Positions 37,438-46,362 of a DNA stretch of 64,000 bases are shown here, in pieces (position 1 is the first letter of the stretch; each line of letters opens with the position of its first letter). The stretch is from Methanobrevibacter sp. (GTDB taxonomy: Archaea > Methanobacteriota > Methanobacteria > Methanobacteriales > Methanobacteriaceae): contig NZ_JAFYHP010000009.1 of assembly GCF_017539065.1 (NCBI RefSeq), positions 1 through 64,000 on the forward strand, given 5' to 3'. The translations under genes and the position numbers were made by a program. The notes under the pieces were generated by a model. It had not been told where the DNA came from, searched no databases, and saw only the letters and a program-made list of their open reading frames with translations.

Positions 37438-38322
37438 ATGGATTTAGGGAATTATTGTAAAAAATGCGGTCATAGAATACTACCAAATGAACCTTATTGT
37501 AGTGGTTGCGGACATAAAACAGGTTATGATGGAAAAAATACAACCATTGTTTTAATCCCTCCAATACATGATGTAGGGTTCTTTAATTTTGAAATTGATT
37601 TTTCACCATACATTAATACTAAAAATAATTTTAAATATGAAATATGCTCTTGCGGATACATAAATGACATTAACAATGAGTATTGTTATATGTGCGGGGC
37701 TAAAAGAACACCAAGCAAATTCTCAAAAATCTTTAAAGGTGAAACCAAACCGAAATTTTCTGTTGATACAATCTTATGTGAATGCGGCGCAATCAACTCA
37801 AATGAAAATGTCTTCTGTGAAATGTGCGGTAGACAGTTAAAAGAAGATGAATTGGAATCAATGGATAATTATAGTAATTTTAATCTAGAGTTTAATGATT
37901 CAATATTTTGTTTTTGCGGAGAGGAAAACGAAAAATTCTCTCATTTCTGTAAAAACTGCGGATTGCCCTTAACTAATTACGGAAATTTGGGTAAAATGAA
38001 AATATTATGCACATGCTCCACATTAAATGACATCACCAGTGACTTTTGCGTTCAATGTGGCAATAATTTAAACAAGGAAGATACAAAGATTGTCTGTATT
38101 TGCGGCCATAAGAATTCAAAACATCATAAGTTTTGTGAGAATTGTAAAAGACCATTAAACCCTCAGAGAAATGTTAAAACAAGAATTGTATGTTCTTGTG
38201 GAGAAGTGTTATCATGGGACAGCGAGTTCTGCCATAATTGTGGCAAAAATGTTAAGAGAAGATTTATTCAACAAAATTCCATCAATAATGTAGTTAAAAC
38301 TCTTAAAAATAGTTTTAGGTAG
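37438..38322 (+). CDS. Protein with seven zinc-ribbon repeats
   Basis: A 294-residue protein built from seven cysteine ribbons. The first uses CKKCG...CSGCG. The other six start with CxC or C-x-CG (CSCG, CECG, CFCG, CTCS, CICG and CSCG) and end with CxxCG or CxxCK. Spacers between are short and polar, and residues about 35-60 separate the first ribbon. I know no such repeated CxC-CxxC family. Metal binding is expected. It starts two bases after the DHH protein gene and is followed after 8 bases by a ribbon plus HExxH gene, so the three are likely one operon. Confidence 0.8.
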   Translation: MDLGNYCKKCGHRILPNEPYCSGCGHKTGYDGKNTTIVLIPPIHDVGFFNFEIDFSPYINTKNNFKYEICSCGYINDINNEYCYMCGAKRTPSKFSKIFKGETKPKFSVDTILCECGAINSNENVFCEMCGRQLKEDELESMDNYSNFNLEFNDSIFCFCGEENEKFSHFCKNCGLPLTNYGNLGKMKILCTCSTLNDITSDFCVQCGNNLNKEDTKIVCICGHKNSKHHKFCENCKRPLNPQRNVKTRIVCSCGEVLSWDSEFCHNCGKNVKRRFIQQNSINNVVKTLKNSFR

Positions 38323-38330
38323 TGGTTATA

Positions 38331-39311
38331 ATGAGATATTGTGATGTCTGTGGAACTTTTAATTTTAAAGAAAATAATTATTGTACTCATTGCGGCAATA
38401 AATTATTGTTAGAACACATCTGTCCGATTTGCGGCGAAAATAACACGGATTTTGCTACTCATTGTGTTAAATGTGGAAGCCAAATTAATCCAATAACTAT
38501 TGAGGATTTTGAAACATTATTTTCTCAGTTTAATCAGGATTTGCTAGCAAATGCCAAGGTAAGTAACGAACAGTACAATCAGATTTTGTCCGATATATTT
38601 ATAAGAGCAGCGTATGTTGACATTTGGGGAGATACTATCCGAAATAAAATTCTCAACTTTGCAAGCATTTTTACTGAGTGTAAACCTAAAGCAAGAGGAT
38701 ATGAAAGGGGATATATATTTTTAGGAAAGAATATTTATTATGATGACAGATTGGATGATTCAGTTCAGATTGCAACTATTATCCATGAATTAGGTCATTT
38801 TTTCTTATTTGAGATTATTGAAAGTTTATTATGTTATATTTTTAAAGTTGAAACATCCACTACACTTCAAAGTTTTGTTTGGTATTTTTTAACTCTTCCG
38901 GAGTTTAAAATAATGAACGAATACTGCTCACATACCGTAGAGGGAAGATTTATTCCTTATGGATATCAAAACTATGGATCTTTTAACGTTTTAGTTGAAA
39001 ATATGGGAATTGATGATGAATCCGTTGACAGTATGATTAAATTGGGGAATTCTTTTGCAAATGAAATAATTGTTTATTTAGAAAAATATATTGATGAAGA
39101 ATTAAGAGAGGAGATAAAAGTTCAGTATCGTATGGATTTAAGCTCTCCAACATATGAGTCAATTTTTAAAGAAACGGATAGTTGTTTCCCATTAGATTTT
39201 AAAAATAGTATTTTATTAAAAATGATGTATGATGTTTTAAAAGAAGTTTCAAGCAATAGTGAAGAGATAAAGGAATTGAAAAGCATCAAAGAAGGTATTG
39301 AATTAAGTTAA
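38331..39311 (+). CDS. Zinc-ribbon protein with HExxH metallopeptidase-like motif
   Basis: A 326-residue protein from the ATG at 38331. Two zinc ribbons (CDVCG...CTHCG and CPICG...CVKCG) fill residues 1-50. A helical domain follows with IIHELGHFFLFEI near residue 150, the HExxH zinc motif of metallopeptidases. A third ligand is not identified; candidates lie in the following helical region. It resembles no named peptidase family that I can confirm. It is the third gene of the zinc-ribbon operon and is convergent with the winged-helix regulator at 39313-39603. Confidence 0.75.
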   Translation: MRYCDVCGTFNFKENNYCTHCGNKLLLEHICPICGENNTDFATHCVKCGSQINPITIEDFETLFSQFNQDLLANAKVSNEQYNQILSDIFIRAAYVDIWGDTIRNKILNFASIFTECKPKARGYERGYIFLGKNIYYDDRLDDSVQIATIIHELGHFFLFEIIESLLCYIFKVETSTTLQSFVWYFLTLPEFKIMNEYCSHTVEGRFIPYGYQNYGSFNVLVENMGIDDESVDSMIKLGNSFANEIIVYLEKYIDEELREEIKVQYRMDLSSPTYESIFKETDSCFPLDFKNSILLKMMYDVLKEVSSNSEEIKELKSIKEGIELS

Positions 39312-39312
39312 T

Positions 39313-39603
39313 TCATTCTCCCTTTTCTTCTTTCTCTTTAATAGTTTCTAATACTTCTTTACCTGTATCAGTTAATCTGTATAATCTTCCTTTACGAGCT
39401 TCTTCATTAATGCATTCAACAATTTCTTTGCTTTTTAATTCACTTAGAACTTTTGAAATATGATTAGTTCTAATTCCACTGTCACTAGCGATTTTAGTTG
39501 GTATTTTAACATCGTCACCAATGGATTTTAAAGTTTTTTCTCGGTATTTGGAAATTTGAACGTATGAAGTTAATTTCAGAAGTTCATCGTTTTCTTTCAC
39601 CAT
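39313..39603 (-). CDS. Small winged-helix transcriptional regulator, paralogue of the one at 18.5 kb
   Basis: A 96-residue winged-helix protein. The helix-turn-helix is IPTKIASDSGIRTNHISKVL at about residues 34-53, with the wing around VECINEEARKGRLYRLT at about 62-78 and a Lys/Glu-rich tail. It shares the recognition helix RTNHISKVL and the motif ECINEE with the plus-strand protein at 18509-18769, so both may bind similar DNA. It converges on the zinc-ribbon operon. Its target is unknown. The gene ends one base from the end of the HExxH gene. Confidence 0.85.
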   Translation of the reverse strand: MVKENDELLKLTSYVQISKYREKTLKSIGDDVKIPTKIASDSGIRTNHISKVLSELKSKEIVECINEEARKGRLYRLTDTGKEVLETIKEKEEKGE

Positions 39604-39751
39604 AATAAAATATATGTATGTTTAATATTAAATATTTTATAACATTGTATACTTACTTTAAACACTTCTTAGGCCCATTTAAATTTCATAAGTAACTACA
39701 TATATAACGTGTGACAAAATTAATATTAAATTATAGTTTTAATTGATTAAA

Positions 39752-40384
39752 ATGAAATGTAGTAAATGTGGGTTTGAAAACAAAGATAAAGCGAAATTCT
39801 GCACTAAATGTGGAAATTCATTAACAGAGCAGTCTGCTCCAGTTGCTTCACCCAAGCCAGATAACACAAAATATATAATAATAGCTTTAATTGCAGTTAT
39901 AGTTATTTTAGCCGGAACAATTGGTTATTTTGCATTAAATGGCAATTCTGATTCGGTTGAAAGCAGCGATAATTCACAGGATAGTGCAGATTCTCAAGAA
40001 GTACAATCTGTTGATAGTTCTAATGATGATAAAGATGATTCTGATTCTGCAAAAACAACTAAAGTGTCCTCATCAAAAAGCAAGTCTAAAGAGTGGGAAT
40101 TAATAGGAAGTTATTCAGGTTCAGGTTCTGGTTCTGAGACTATTAGTGTTCCTGAAGGAAAAATAATGGTAAAACTTTCTGCTTATCCAATTTTAAACTA
40201 TGCTACAAACCATTTATATGTCACAGGTTCCAATGATGTGTCTGGTGGTGTAGATTGGGGTCCGAAAAGTGATGTTGAGACAAGATATGACTCATTTACA
40301 TACACATCATCTTCTGAAGAAGAATTTACAATAGATTATTATGAGACTGTAAATTGGGAAGTTGATTTTTATAGATATCAATAA
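39752..40384 (+). CDS. Zinc-ribbon membrane protein with secreted C-terminal domain
   Basis: A 210-residue protein from the ATG at 39752. A zinc ribbon (CSKCGFENKDKAKFCTKCGN) at residues 2-22 is followed by a linker and a transmembrane helix (IIIALIAVIVILAGTIGYFAL near 46-66). A Ser/Asp-rich linker (about 70-120) then leads to a C-terminal domain of about 90 residues. The layout is common in archaeal zinc-ribbon membrane proteins, with the ribbon inside the cell and the C-terminal part outside. Function unknown. A strong stem-loop terminator follows. Confidence 0.75.
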   Translation: MKCSKCGFENKDKAKFCTKCGNSLTEQSAPVASPKPDNTKYIIIALIAVIVILAGTIGYFALNGNSDSVESSDNSQDSADSQEVQSVDSSNDDKDDSDSAKTTKVSSSKSKSKEWELIGSYSGSGSGSETISVPEGKIMVKLSAYPILNYATNHLYVTGSNDVSGGVDWGPKSDVETRYDSFTYTSSSEEEFTIDYYETVNWEVDFYRYQ

Positions 40385-40417
40385 GTGATTGATTTATCAC
40401 TTATCTTTTTTTTTTTT
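40381..40417 (+). terminator. Intrinsic-type terminator after the zinc-ribbon membrane protein
   Basis: ATAAGTGAT (40381-40389) pairs with ATCACTTAT (40396-40404) around a six-base loop, followed by C and about 12 T residues. It is among the clearest terminators in the window. Confidence 0.85.
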
Positions 40418-40455
40418 AAAAAGTTATTAATATATAAAATAATAAAATAATTACT

Positions 40456-41166
40456 ATGTTTTTTGATTTAAATATAAAAGGAAGTAGCTTAGAAAATAAT
40501 ATTAAACTGGCTATGGAAGCTTCTAATTATGGATGGGAGCATATTAATTTTTCATATAATCAGAATGATTTTCAAAATGCCCTAAATTTGAAAGAAGATT
40601 TAAAAGAGAATTTGAAGGACACTATAAATTTTGATTATACATTAGAAATTGAATCAACAAACATTAATGAGATTAGAAAAAACGTTAACAAGTTTAGAAA
40701 TAAAGCATTATGCATTTCTGTTGTTGGTGGGGATTTAAAAGTCAATAGATCTGTTTTAGAAAACATTAAAATAGATGTGTTGTCAAGACCCTATTTAAAA
40801 AGGTATGATTCTGGCCTAAATCATATTCTTGCAAAAGAAGCGGCAAATAATAATGTTGCTGTTGAATTATGTTTTAAAGATATTTTAAGGAGTTATTTGG
40901 CACCAAGAGCCAAGGTTATTTCTAATTTCAGAGATATTTACACATTATATAGGAAATTTGACTTTCCTTTGATTTTATCTTCAAGAGCAGAGTCTATTTT
41001 TGATATTAAAACTACACATGATTTCATTTCAGTTTTTAAACAAACCGGACTGACTGATGAAGAGATTGATAAATCTTTTAAAACCGCCGAAAATATTTTA
41101 GAATTTAATAAAAATAGGAGTAATTTAATTTTTAAAGGAGTTAGGAGGGTTGATGATGAAGCTTAA
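40456..41166 (+). CDS. rnp3: RNase P protein subunit p30 (Rnp3)
   Basis: A 236-residue TIM-barrel-like subunit of archaeal RNase P that helps process tRNA 5' ends. The MFFDLNIKGSSLENNIKLA start, the LEIESTNINEIRKNVNK segment and the DVLSRPYLKRYDSGLNHILAKEAANNNVAVEL block are typical of the p30 family. A TATA-like box at about 40430-40437 lies some 22 bases before the ATG, so the message is probably leaderless. Its end overlaps rnp2 by 11 bases, giving the well-known rnp3-rnp2 pair. Confidence 0.92.
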   Translation: MFFDLNIKGSSLENNIKLAMEASNYGWEHINFSYNQNDFQNALNLKEDLKENLKDTINFDYTLEIESTNINEIRKNVNKFRNKALCISVVGGDLKVNRSVLENIKIDVLSRPYLKRYDSGLNHILAKEAANNNVAVELCFKDILRSYLAPRAKVISNFRDIYTLYRKFDFPLILSSRAESIFDIKTTHDFISVFKQTGLTDEEIDKSFKTAENILEFNKNRSNLIFKGVRRVDDEA

Positions 41167-41512
41167 GGTTTTACCACCTACCCTTAGGAAAAATAACCGT
41201 TATTTAACTTTAGATATTAAAAGTGTTTCTCAACTTACTAAAGATGAGCTAGTAAATATTATTTGGGACAATTGTGTTCGATTTCAGGGTGAGTGCAACA
41301 CTTCCAATTTTAATTTATGGGTTATGAAATTTTATGAAATTGGCAAAACTGACGATTTCATTCATTATAAGTCAATTGTGAGATGTCAAAGAGATTTTAC
41401 CGAAGACGTTAGGTCAGCACTGGCTTTAGTCAATAAATATAATTCTAAGAATATTTCAATAACTACGATTGGGTTGTCCGGAACAATAAAATCATCAGAA
41501 AAATTTATTTAA
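41156..41512 (+). CDS. rnp2: RNase P protein subunit Rnp2 (Pop5)
   Basis: A 118-residue Pop5-type subunit of RNase P that partners with p30. The N terminus MKLKVLPPTLRKNNRYLTLDI is characteristic. Two ATGs lie at 41153 and 41156, and a TTG at 41150. The GGAGGG ribosome site at 41144-41149 gives the best spacing to 41156. It overlaps the end of rnp3 by 11 bases. In many archaea this pair lies just upstream of the proteasome alpha gene, as here. Confidence 0.92.
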   Translation: MKLKVLPPTLRKNNRYLTLDIKSVSQLTKDELVNIIWDNCVRFQGECNTSNFNLWVMKFYEIGKTDDFIHYKSIVRCQRDFTEDVRSALALVNKYNSKNISITTIGLSGTIKSSEKFI

Positions 41513-41724
41513 TTACTTTTTGTTAGAATAAAATAGAAAACTATATAAATAAATATTATTATATATATCAATTGAATTTATGGGAAAAGAATAAAAAATA
41601 TTTTAACTCACTATGTATTTGTGGTTAAAATTAATATTTGCCTTTTCATGGAAGATTTGGTTTTATTTTTTTTAAGTTGTCGAAATATAAAACTATAACA
41701 TTTATAAAAATATGAGGTATTAAT

Positions 41725-42507
41725 ATGCAACCTTTACAAAGCGCTGGATATGACAGGGCTATTACTGTATTTAGCCCAGATGGAAGACTTTTCCAAGTAG
41801 AATATGCAAGAGAAGCTGTTAAAAGAGGAACTACATCTATTGGTGTAAAAAGTTCAGAAGGTATTGTTTTAGCTGTTGACAAAAGAACTACTTCAAAACT
41901 AGTTGAAGCATCATCTATCGAAAAGATTTTCAAAATAGATGAACATATTGGAGCAGCTACTTCAGGTCTTGTAGCAGATGCAAGAGCATTAGTTGAAAGA
42001 GCAAGAGTTGAAGCACAAATTAACAAAATCACCTATAGTGAACCTATTCGTGTAACTAGCTTATCTAAAAAATTATGTGATATGTTACAGTTATATACCC
42101 AAAATGGTGGAGTAAGACCATTCGGTTCTGCTTTAATCATTGGAGGAATATATAATGGAAAATGTAAATTGTACGAAACTGACCCAAGTGGAGCTTTAAT
42201 TGAATACAAAGCAACTGCAATTGGTTCAGGAAGATCTGCTGCAATGGAAATCTTTGAAGAGAAATATGAAGATGATTTAACATTAGATGGAGCTATTGAA
42301 TTAGCTTTAACTGCTATTAATGATGCAACTGACCATGAAACTACTTCAAATAATGTAGAAATTGCAGTAATAAAACTTGAAGACGAAAAATACGAAAAAC
42401 TTCCTCAAGACGAGGTACAGAAATACATTGATAAAGTAATTCCAAAAGAAGAGGAAGAAGAGAGTGAAGAAACCGAAGAATCTCAAGAAGATTCCAAAGA
42501 AGAATAA
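41725..42507 (+). CDS. psmA: Proteasome alpha subunit
   Basis: A 260-residue alpha subunit of the 20S proteasome, whose ring gates entry to the protease chamber. The N-terminal [20 protein letters not shown] signature is intact. The C terminus is acidic ([19 protein letters not shown]). A GAGGT ribosome site precedes the ATG. The gene stands 212 bases after rnp2 and begins the psmA-sdo1-rrp4-rrp41-rrp42 run, the classic archaeal exosome/proteasome superoperon. Confidence 0.97.
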   Translation: MQPLQSAGYDRAITVFSPDGRLFQVEYAREAVKRGTTSIGVKSSEGIVLAVDKRTTSKLVEASSIEKIFKIDEHIGAATSGLVADARALVERARVEAQINKITYSEPIRVTSLSKKLCDMLQLYTQNGGVRPFGSALIIGGIYNGKCKLYETDPSGALIEYKATAIGSGRSAAMEIFEEKYEDDLTLDGAIELALTAINDATDHETTSNNVEIAVIKLEDEKYEKLPQDEVQKYIDKVIPKEEEEESEETEESQEDSKEE

Positions 42508-42541
42508 TTATTTTCTAATTAATTAGTTAGGGGATGCTTTG

Positions 42542-43243
42542 ATGGTAAATATTGATGAAGCTATAATCGCTAAATATGAATACTCAGGAGAACATTTTGA
42601 AATATTAGTTGACCCTGATTTAGCAGCTGATTACAGAAATCCGGATGGCCCAGATGTTGCCATCGAAGATCTTTTAGCTGTTGAAGAAATTTTTAAAGAC
42701 TCTAAAAAGGGAGATAAAGCTTCAGATGAAGCTATGAACAAAATATTTGAAACTACTGATCCTATTGAAGTTTCCAAGATTATACTTGAAAAGGGAACTG
42801 TTCAGTTAACTGCTGACCAAAAAAGGAAAATGCAGGAGGATAAAAGAAAACTTGTTATAAATAAGATTGCTAAAGAAGCAGTCAACCCTCAAAATGGGCT
42901 CCCTCATCCAGTTCAAAGAATCGAAAATGCATGTGATGAGGCAAAAGTTAAGTTTGATCCGTTCACATCAGTAGACCAACAAGTTCAATCAGCCCTAAAA
43001 GCCATCAAACCACTTATTCCAATCCGATTTGAAAAAGTTAAAGTTGCTGTTAGACTTCCAGGTTCAGCAGCAGGAAGTGCTTATAATGTCATTCATGGAT
43101 TTGGAGAAATTGTAAATGAGGAATGGCAACAGGATGGTTCATGGATTGCAATCATCGAAATGTCAGGGGGTCTTCAAAATTCATTTGCTTCTAAAATGGC
43201 TGAAATTTCAGGTGGAGAAGCAGAAACTAGAACTATAAAATAA
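42542..43243 (+). CDS. sdo1: Ribosome maturation protein SDO1 (SBDS homologue)
   Basis: A 233-residue SBDS-family protein that helps mature the large ribosomal subunit. The N-terminal domain (AIIAKYEYSGEHFEILVDP), the central helical domain with KRKLVINKIAKEA, and the C-terminal domain with RFEKVKVAVRLPG and SGGLQNSF are all visible. I use the ATG at 42542; a TTG three bases upstream is in frame. A GGGGAT ribosome site fits. It is 34 bases after psmA and 31 before rrp4. Confidence 0.96.
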   Translation: MVNIDEAIIAKYEYSGEHFEILVDPDLAADYRNPDGPDVAIEDLLAVEEIFKDSKKGDKASDEAMNKIFETTDPIEVSKIILEKGTVQLTADQKRKMQEDKRKLVINKIAKEAVNPQNGLPHPVQRIENACDEAKVKFDPFTSVDQQVQSALKAIKPLIPIRFEKVKVAVRLPGSAAGSAYNVIHGFGEIVNEEWQQDGSWIAIIEMSGGLQNSFASKMAEISGGEAETRTIK

Positions 43244-43274
43244 TTAAATAAATGTTTATGTTTATGGGATTATT

Positions 43275-44201
43275 ATGATACACGTAGAAAATAAAGATTT
43301 AGTTATTCCAGGTCAAATATTGGCCGATGATGAATACTATTCAGGGAGAGGTACCTTTAAAGAGAATGGTAAAGTTTGTTCTTCTTTATTGGGTCGTGTT
43401 TCTTTAAGGAATAAAAAAATCAGAGTTATTCCTTTGAAAAGTAAATATGTTCCTAAAAAAGGAGATGTGGTAATTGGTAAAATTAAAGATGTCAGATTCT
43501 CAATGTGGGATGTTGACATTAATTCACCATATTCCGGAATTTTACCGGCTTTTGAAGTGTTTGGTCGTGAGAAAAAAGAACTCAACAGAGTATTTGATGT
43601 TGGGGATGTGCTATTTTTAAGAGTTGTCGAAGTTGATGAAATCAAAAAGGCAAAACTTGGTTTAAAAGGTAGAGGAATGGGCAAATTTAAAGGAGGAATT
43701 ATTGTAGATATTGCTCCAACTAAAGTTCCTAGATTAATCGGTAAAAAAGGCTCTATGATCAACATGATTAAAGATAAAACCAAATGTAAAATTGTCGTTG
43801 GTCAAAATGGTCTTGTTTGGGTTAAAGGAAACGAGGATATGGAACAACTCACCCGTGAGATTATCCATTTGATTGAAGCTGAAGCTCATACTTCTGGTTT
43901 AACCAATAAGATTAAAAACAAATTATATTTAACTATTGATGGTGAATTGCCACCTGAAGAAATCGAAGAAGTTGAAGAAGAATTTGTCTTAGAAAAACCT
44001 AAACTTCAAAACTTTAAAGAAGAATTAGAGGAAGAAGAAAGACAAGAAGAGGAAAGACAAGAAGAAGAGAAAAAAGAGAAAAAAGAAAAACCAGACATTG
44101 GTGAAGTTATAGAAGAATTTAAAAGAAAAAATAAAAGCAAAGATGGTTCATTATCCTATGGTGATAACTCCAATAACTCTTTTATATTAAATAATAAATG
44201 A
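43275..44201 (+). CDS. rrp4: Exosome RNA-binding subunit Rrp4
   Basis: A 308-residue RNA-binding cap subunit of the archaeal exosome. It has an N-terminal domain with [14 protein letters not shown], an S1 domain ([19 protein letters not shown], about 65-140) and a KH domain ([18 protein letters not shown], about 150-215). The last 90 residues are a low-complexity Glu/Lys-rich extension ([17 protein letters not shown]), longer than in most archaeal Rrp4 proteins, which usually end near 230-250 residues. The role of this tail is unknown. Confidence 0.95.
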   Translation: MIHVENKDLVIPGQILADDEYYSGRGTFKENGKVCSSLLGRVSLRNKKIRVIPLKSKYVPKKGDVVIGKIKDVRFSMWDVDINSPYSGILPAFEVFGREKKELNRVFDVGDVLFLRVVEVDEIKKAKLGLKGRGMGKFKGGIIVDIAPTKVPRLIGKKGSMINMIKDKTKCKIVVGQNGLVWVKGNEDMEQLTREIIHLIEAEAHTSGLTNKIKNKLYLTIDGELPPEEIEEVEEEFVLEKPKLQNFKEELEEEERQEEERQEEEKKEKKEKPDIGEVIEEFKRKNKSKDGSLSYGDNSNNSFILNNK

Positions 44202-44225
44202 TTCTTTCTTGATTATGAGGTTGAT

Positions 44226-44921
44226 ATGATGTCAGATTTAGTAAGAGATGATGGTAGGAAATTTGATGAATTACGTCCTATTAAAATTGAAGCAGGAGTT
44301 CTTGAACGTGCAGATGGTTCAGCTTACTTAGAAGTTGGTGGAAATAAAATATTAGTAGCTGTTTATGGTCCTAGAGAATCATACATTAGAAGATTACTTG
44401 AACCAAATACTGGTGTAATAAGATGCAGATATAATATGGCGCCATTTTCCGTAGATGACAGAAAAAGGCCAGGGCCTGATAGAAGATCATCTGAAATTTC
44501 TAAAATTACCGCTGATGCTTTAAGGCCAGCATTAATGTTGGAAAATTATCCTCGTTCAATGATTGATATTTATATTGAAGTAATAGAAGCTGAAGGTGGA
44601 ACTCGTTGTGCTGGAATTACTGCCGCTTCTGTTGCGCTTGTTGATGCAGGTGTGCCTATGAAAGATATTGTTGTAGGTTGTGCTGCAGGTAAAGTTTATG
44701 ATGAAATAGTTCTTGATTTATCTGAAAAAGAAGATAAAGAAGGACAAGCTGATGTTCCAATAGCTATGATGCCAAGAACTGGAGAAATCACATTGCTACA
44801 AAGTGACGGTAATTTAACTGAAGAAGAATTTGCAAAAGCAGTTGATTTAGCTATGGAAGGATGTCGTAAAGTAAACGAGATTCAAAAAGAAGCTTTAATG
44901 AGAAAATATTCTATAGAATAG
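44226..44921 (+). CDS. rrp41: Exosome catalytic subunit Rrp41
   Basis: A 231-residue RNase PH-fold subunit that carries the exosome active site for 3'-to-5' phosphorolysis of RNA. It has [36 protein letters not shown] and the acidic catalytic region [20 protein letters not shown]. Two ATGs at 44226 and 44229 both fit the GAGGT ribosome site; the first is listed. It pairs with Rrp42, encoded 12 bases downstream, in the hexameric ring. Confidence 0.97.
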   Translation: MMSDLVRDDGRKFDELRPIKIEAGVLERADGSAYLEVGGNKILVAVYGPRESYIRRLLEPNTGVIRCRYNMAPFSVDDRKRPGPDRRSSEISKITADALRPALMLENYPRSMIDIYIEVIEAEGGTRCAGITAASVALVDAGVPMKDIVVGCAAGKVYDEIVLDLSEKEDKEGQADVPIAMMPRTGEITLLQSDGNLTEEEFAKAVDLAMEGCRKVNEIQKEALMRKYSIE

Positions 44922-44933
44922 TGGGTGGAAAAT

Positions 44934-45719
44934 ATGGAGATAGTACCAGAAATTACAAGAAAAAGTATTGTAAACCTTGTCAGTAATGATAAAAGAGAAG
45001 ATGGCAGGGGACTTGATGAATATAGGGACATTTCTATTGAAACTAATGTTATTTCTAAAGCTGAAGGTTCTGCTCGTGTTAAACTCGGAGGAACTCAAGT
45101 TATTGTAGGTATTAAACCACAACTTGGAAGCCCATTCCCAGATACTCCAGATTTAGGAGTTTTAATGACTAATTGTGAAATGTTACCAATGGCTGATCCT
45201 ACTTTTGAACCAGGACCACCTAGTGATGATTCAATTGAACTTGCACGTGTAGTTGACAGAGGTATTCGTGAAAGTGAATTAGTAGAATTGGATAAGTTAT
45301 GTGTTGAAGAAGGAAAACACGTTTGGATGTTATTCATTGATTTGCATATTATTGATAACTGCGGAAACCTTTTCGATGCATGTGAATTAGCTGTTATGGC
45401 TGCTTTAAAATCTACTAAAATACCTGTTGCAAGTATTGTTGATGAAGAAGTTGTCATTAGTGAAGATGAAACCTTTGATTTACCAATTAATAATGAATTA
45501 GCTTTATGTACTTTTGTTAAAATTGGTGATAAAATGGTTATCGACCCAACATTATCTGAAGAAAGCGTAGCTAGTGCTCGTTTAAATGTTGGTGTTACAA
45601 AAGATGGTCACATTTGTTCCATGCAAAAAGGTGGAAAAGAACCATTAACTAAAGATGATATTCTTTTCGCTGTTAATTTAGCAGTAACAAAAACAAAAGA
45701 GTTAATAGAACATCTTTAA
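44934..45719 (+). CDS. rrp42: Exosome ring subunit Rrp42
   Basis: A 261-residue RNase PH-fold subunit that alternates with Rrp41 in the exosome ring. It binds RNA but lacks the catalytic residues. EDGRGLDEYRDISIETNVI, ARVKLGGTQVIVGIKPQLG and SVASARLNVGVTKDGHICSM fit the family. I use the ATG at 44934, with GGGTGG upstream; an in-frame GTG at 44925 is less likely. In many archaea ribosomal L37Ae and RNA polymerase P genes follow, but here the convergent mobA gene follows directly. Confidence 0.96.
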   Translation: MEIVPEITRKSIVNLVSNDKREDGRGLDEYRDISIETNVISKAEGSARVKLGGTQVIVGIKPQLGSPFPDTPDLGVLMTNCEMLPMADPTFEPGPPSDDSIELARVVDRGIRESELVELDKLCVEEGKHVWMLFIDLHIIDNCGNLFDACELAVMAALKSTKIPVASIVDEEVVISEDETFDLPINNELALCTFVKIGDKMVIDPTLSEESVASARLNVGVTKDGHICSMQKGGKEPLTKDDILFAVNLAVTKTKELIEHL

Positions 45720-46345
45720 ACGTCTTCCGGACGATTAAGATTTCTAAATTCTTTTTTTTCTATTTTTTCATTATCAATTAAAATAAATTTTGCATCTATT
45801 TTTTCTATTAATCCTTTAATATGCAATACATCTTCACTAACTAATTTTTCAATTTCCGGAACAATGTTTTTATTATAAATTGAATGTAGCGGCTCTGATG
45901 TTTTTAACTTGTCTTTTGGATCATGGTAAGGAACAATGGCTTGAAAATTCTCATCAAGTTCTTCAAAAATAGCGTTAATATAGTTCACAGAAACATACGG
46001 ACTATCACAAGGTAAAATTAATGCATACTCACTATTGATTTTTCGAAGCCCGGTCATAATTCCAGGCATCGGACCTTTATTTTTAATTTCATCTTCAATA
46101 AAAAATAGTTTGAATGAGTAATCTTTTGGATTAATAAATTCACTATATTTGGCTATCCTAGATTCATCGTTTAAAACAAGAATAACTTCATTAATTTGAT
46201 GGTTTAAAGTAGAAAGGATGTGTTTAATCATAGGTTTATCTTGAATAATCATAGAACCTTTATCCTGACCCATTCTACTACTCTTACCTCCACATAAAAT
46301 AATGCAGGATTTAATATTTTCACTATTTTTCAAATGGTTACTCAT
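45716..46345 (-). CDS. mobA: Molybdenum cofactor guanylyltransferase MobA
   Basis: A 209-residue nucleotidyltransferase that joins GMP to molybdopterin for enzymes such as formylmethanofuran dehydrogenase. The GTP-binding motif CIILCGGKSSRMGQDKG lies at residues 15-31, and LILPCDSPYVS near 112-122 is the metal-binding DSP segment. Length is normal. It is the last gene of a minus-strand operon after the membrane protein at 46363-47121, with a 17-base gap. Its stop overlaps the end of the convergent rrp42 by 4 bases. Confidence 0.92.
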   Translation of the reverse strand: MSNHLKNSENIKSCIILCGGKSSRMGQDKGSMIIQDKPMIKHILSTLNHQINEVILVLNDESRIAKYSEFINPKDYSFKLFFIEDEIKNKGPMPGIMTGLRKINSEYALILPCDSPYVSVNYINAIFEELDENFQAIVPYHDPKDKLKTSEPLHSIYNKNIVPEIEKLVSEDVLHIKGLIEKIDAKFILIDNEKIEKKEFRNLNRPEDV

Positions 46346-46362
46346 ATTAAATCTCTCCAGGG

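Noticed and set aside
41513..41724. Possible RNA or extra gene between rnp2 and psmA
   Set aside because: The stretch is AT-rich, and I found no tRNA, stable hairpin or open frame with a ribosome site. It probably holds the psmA promoter.
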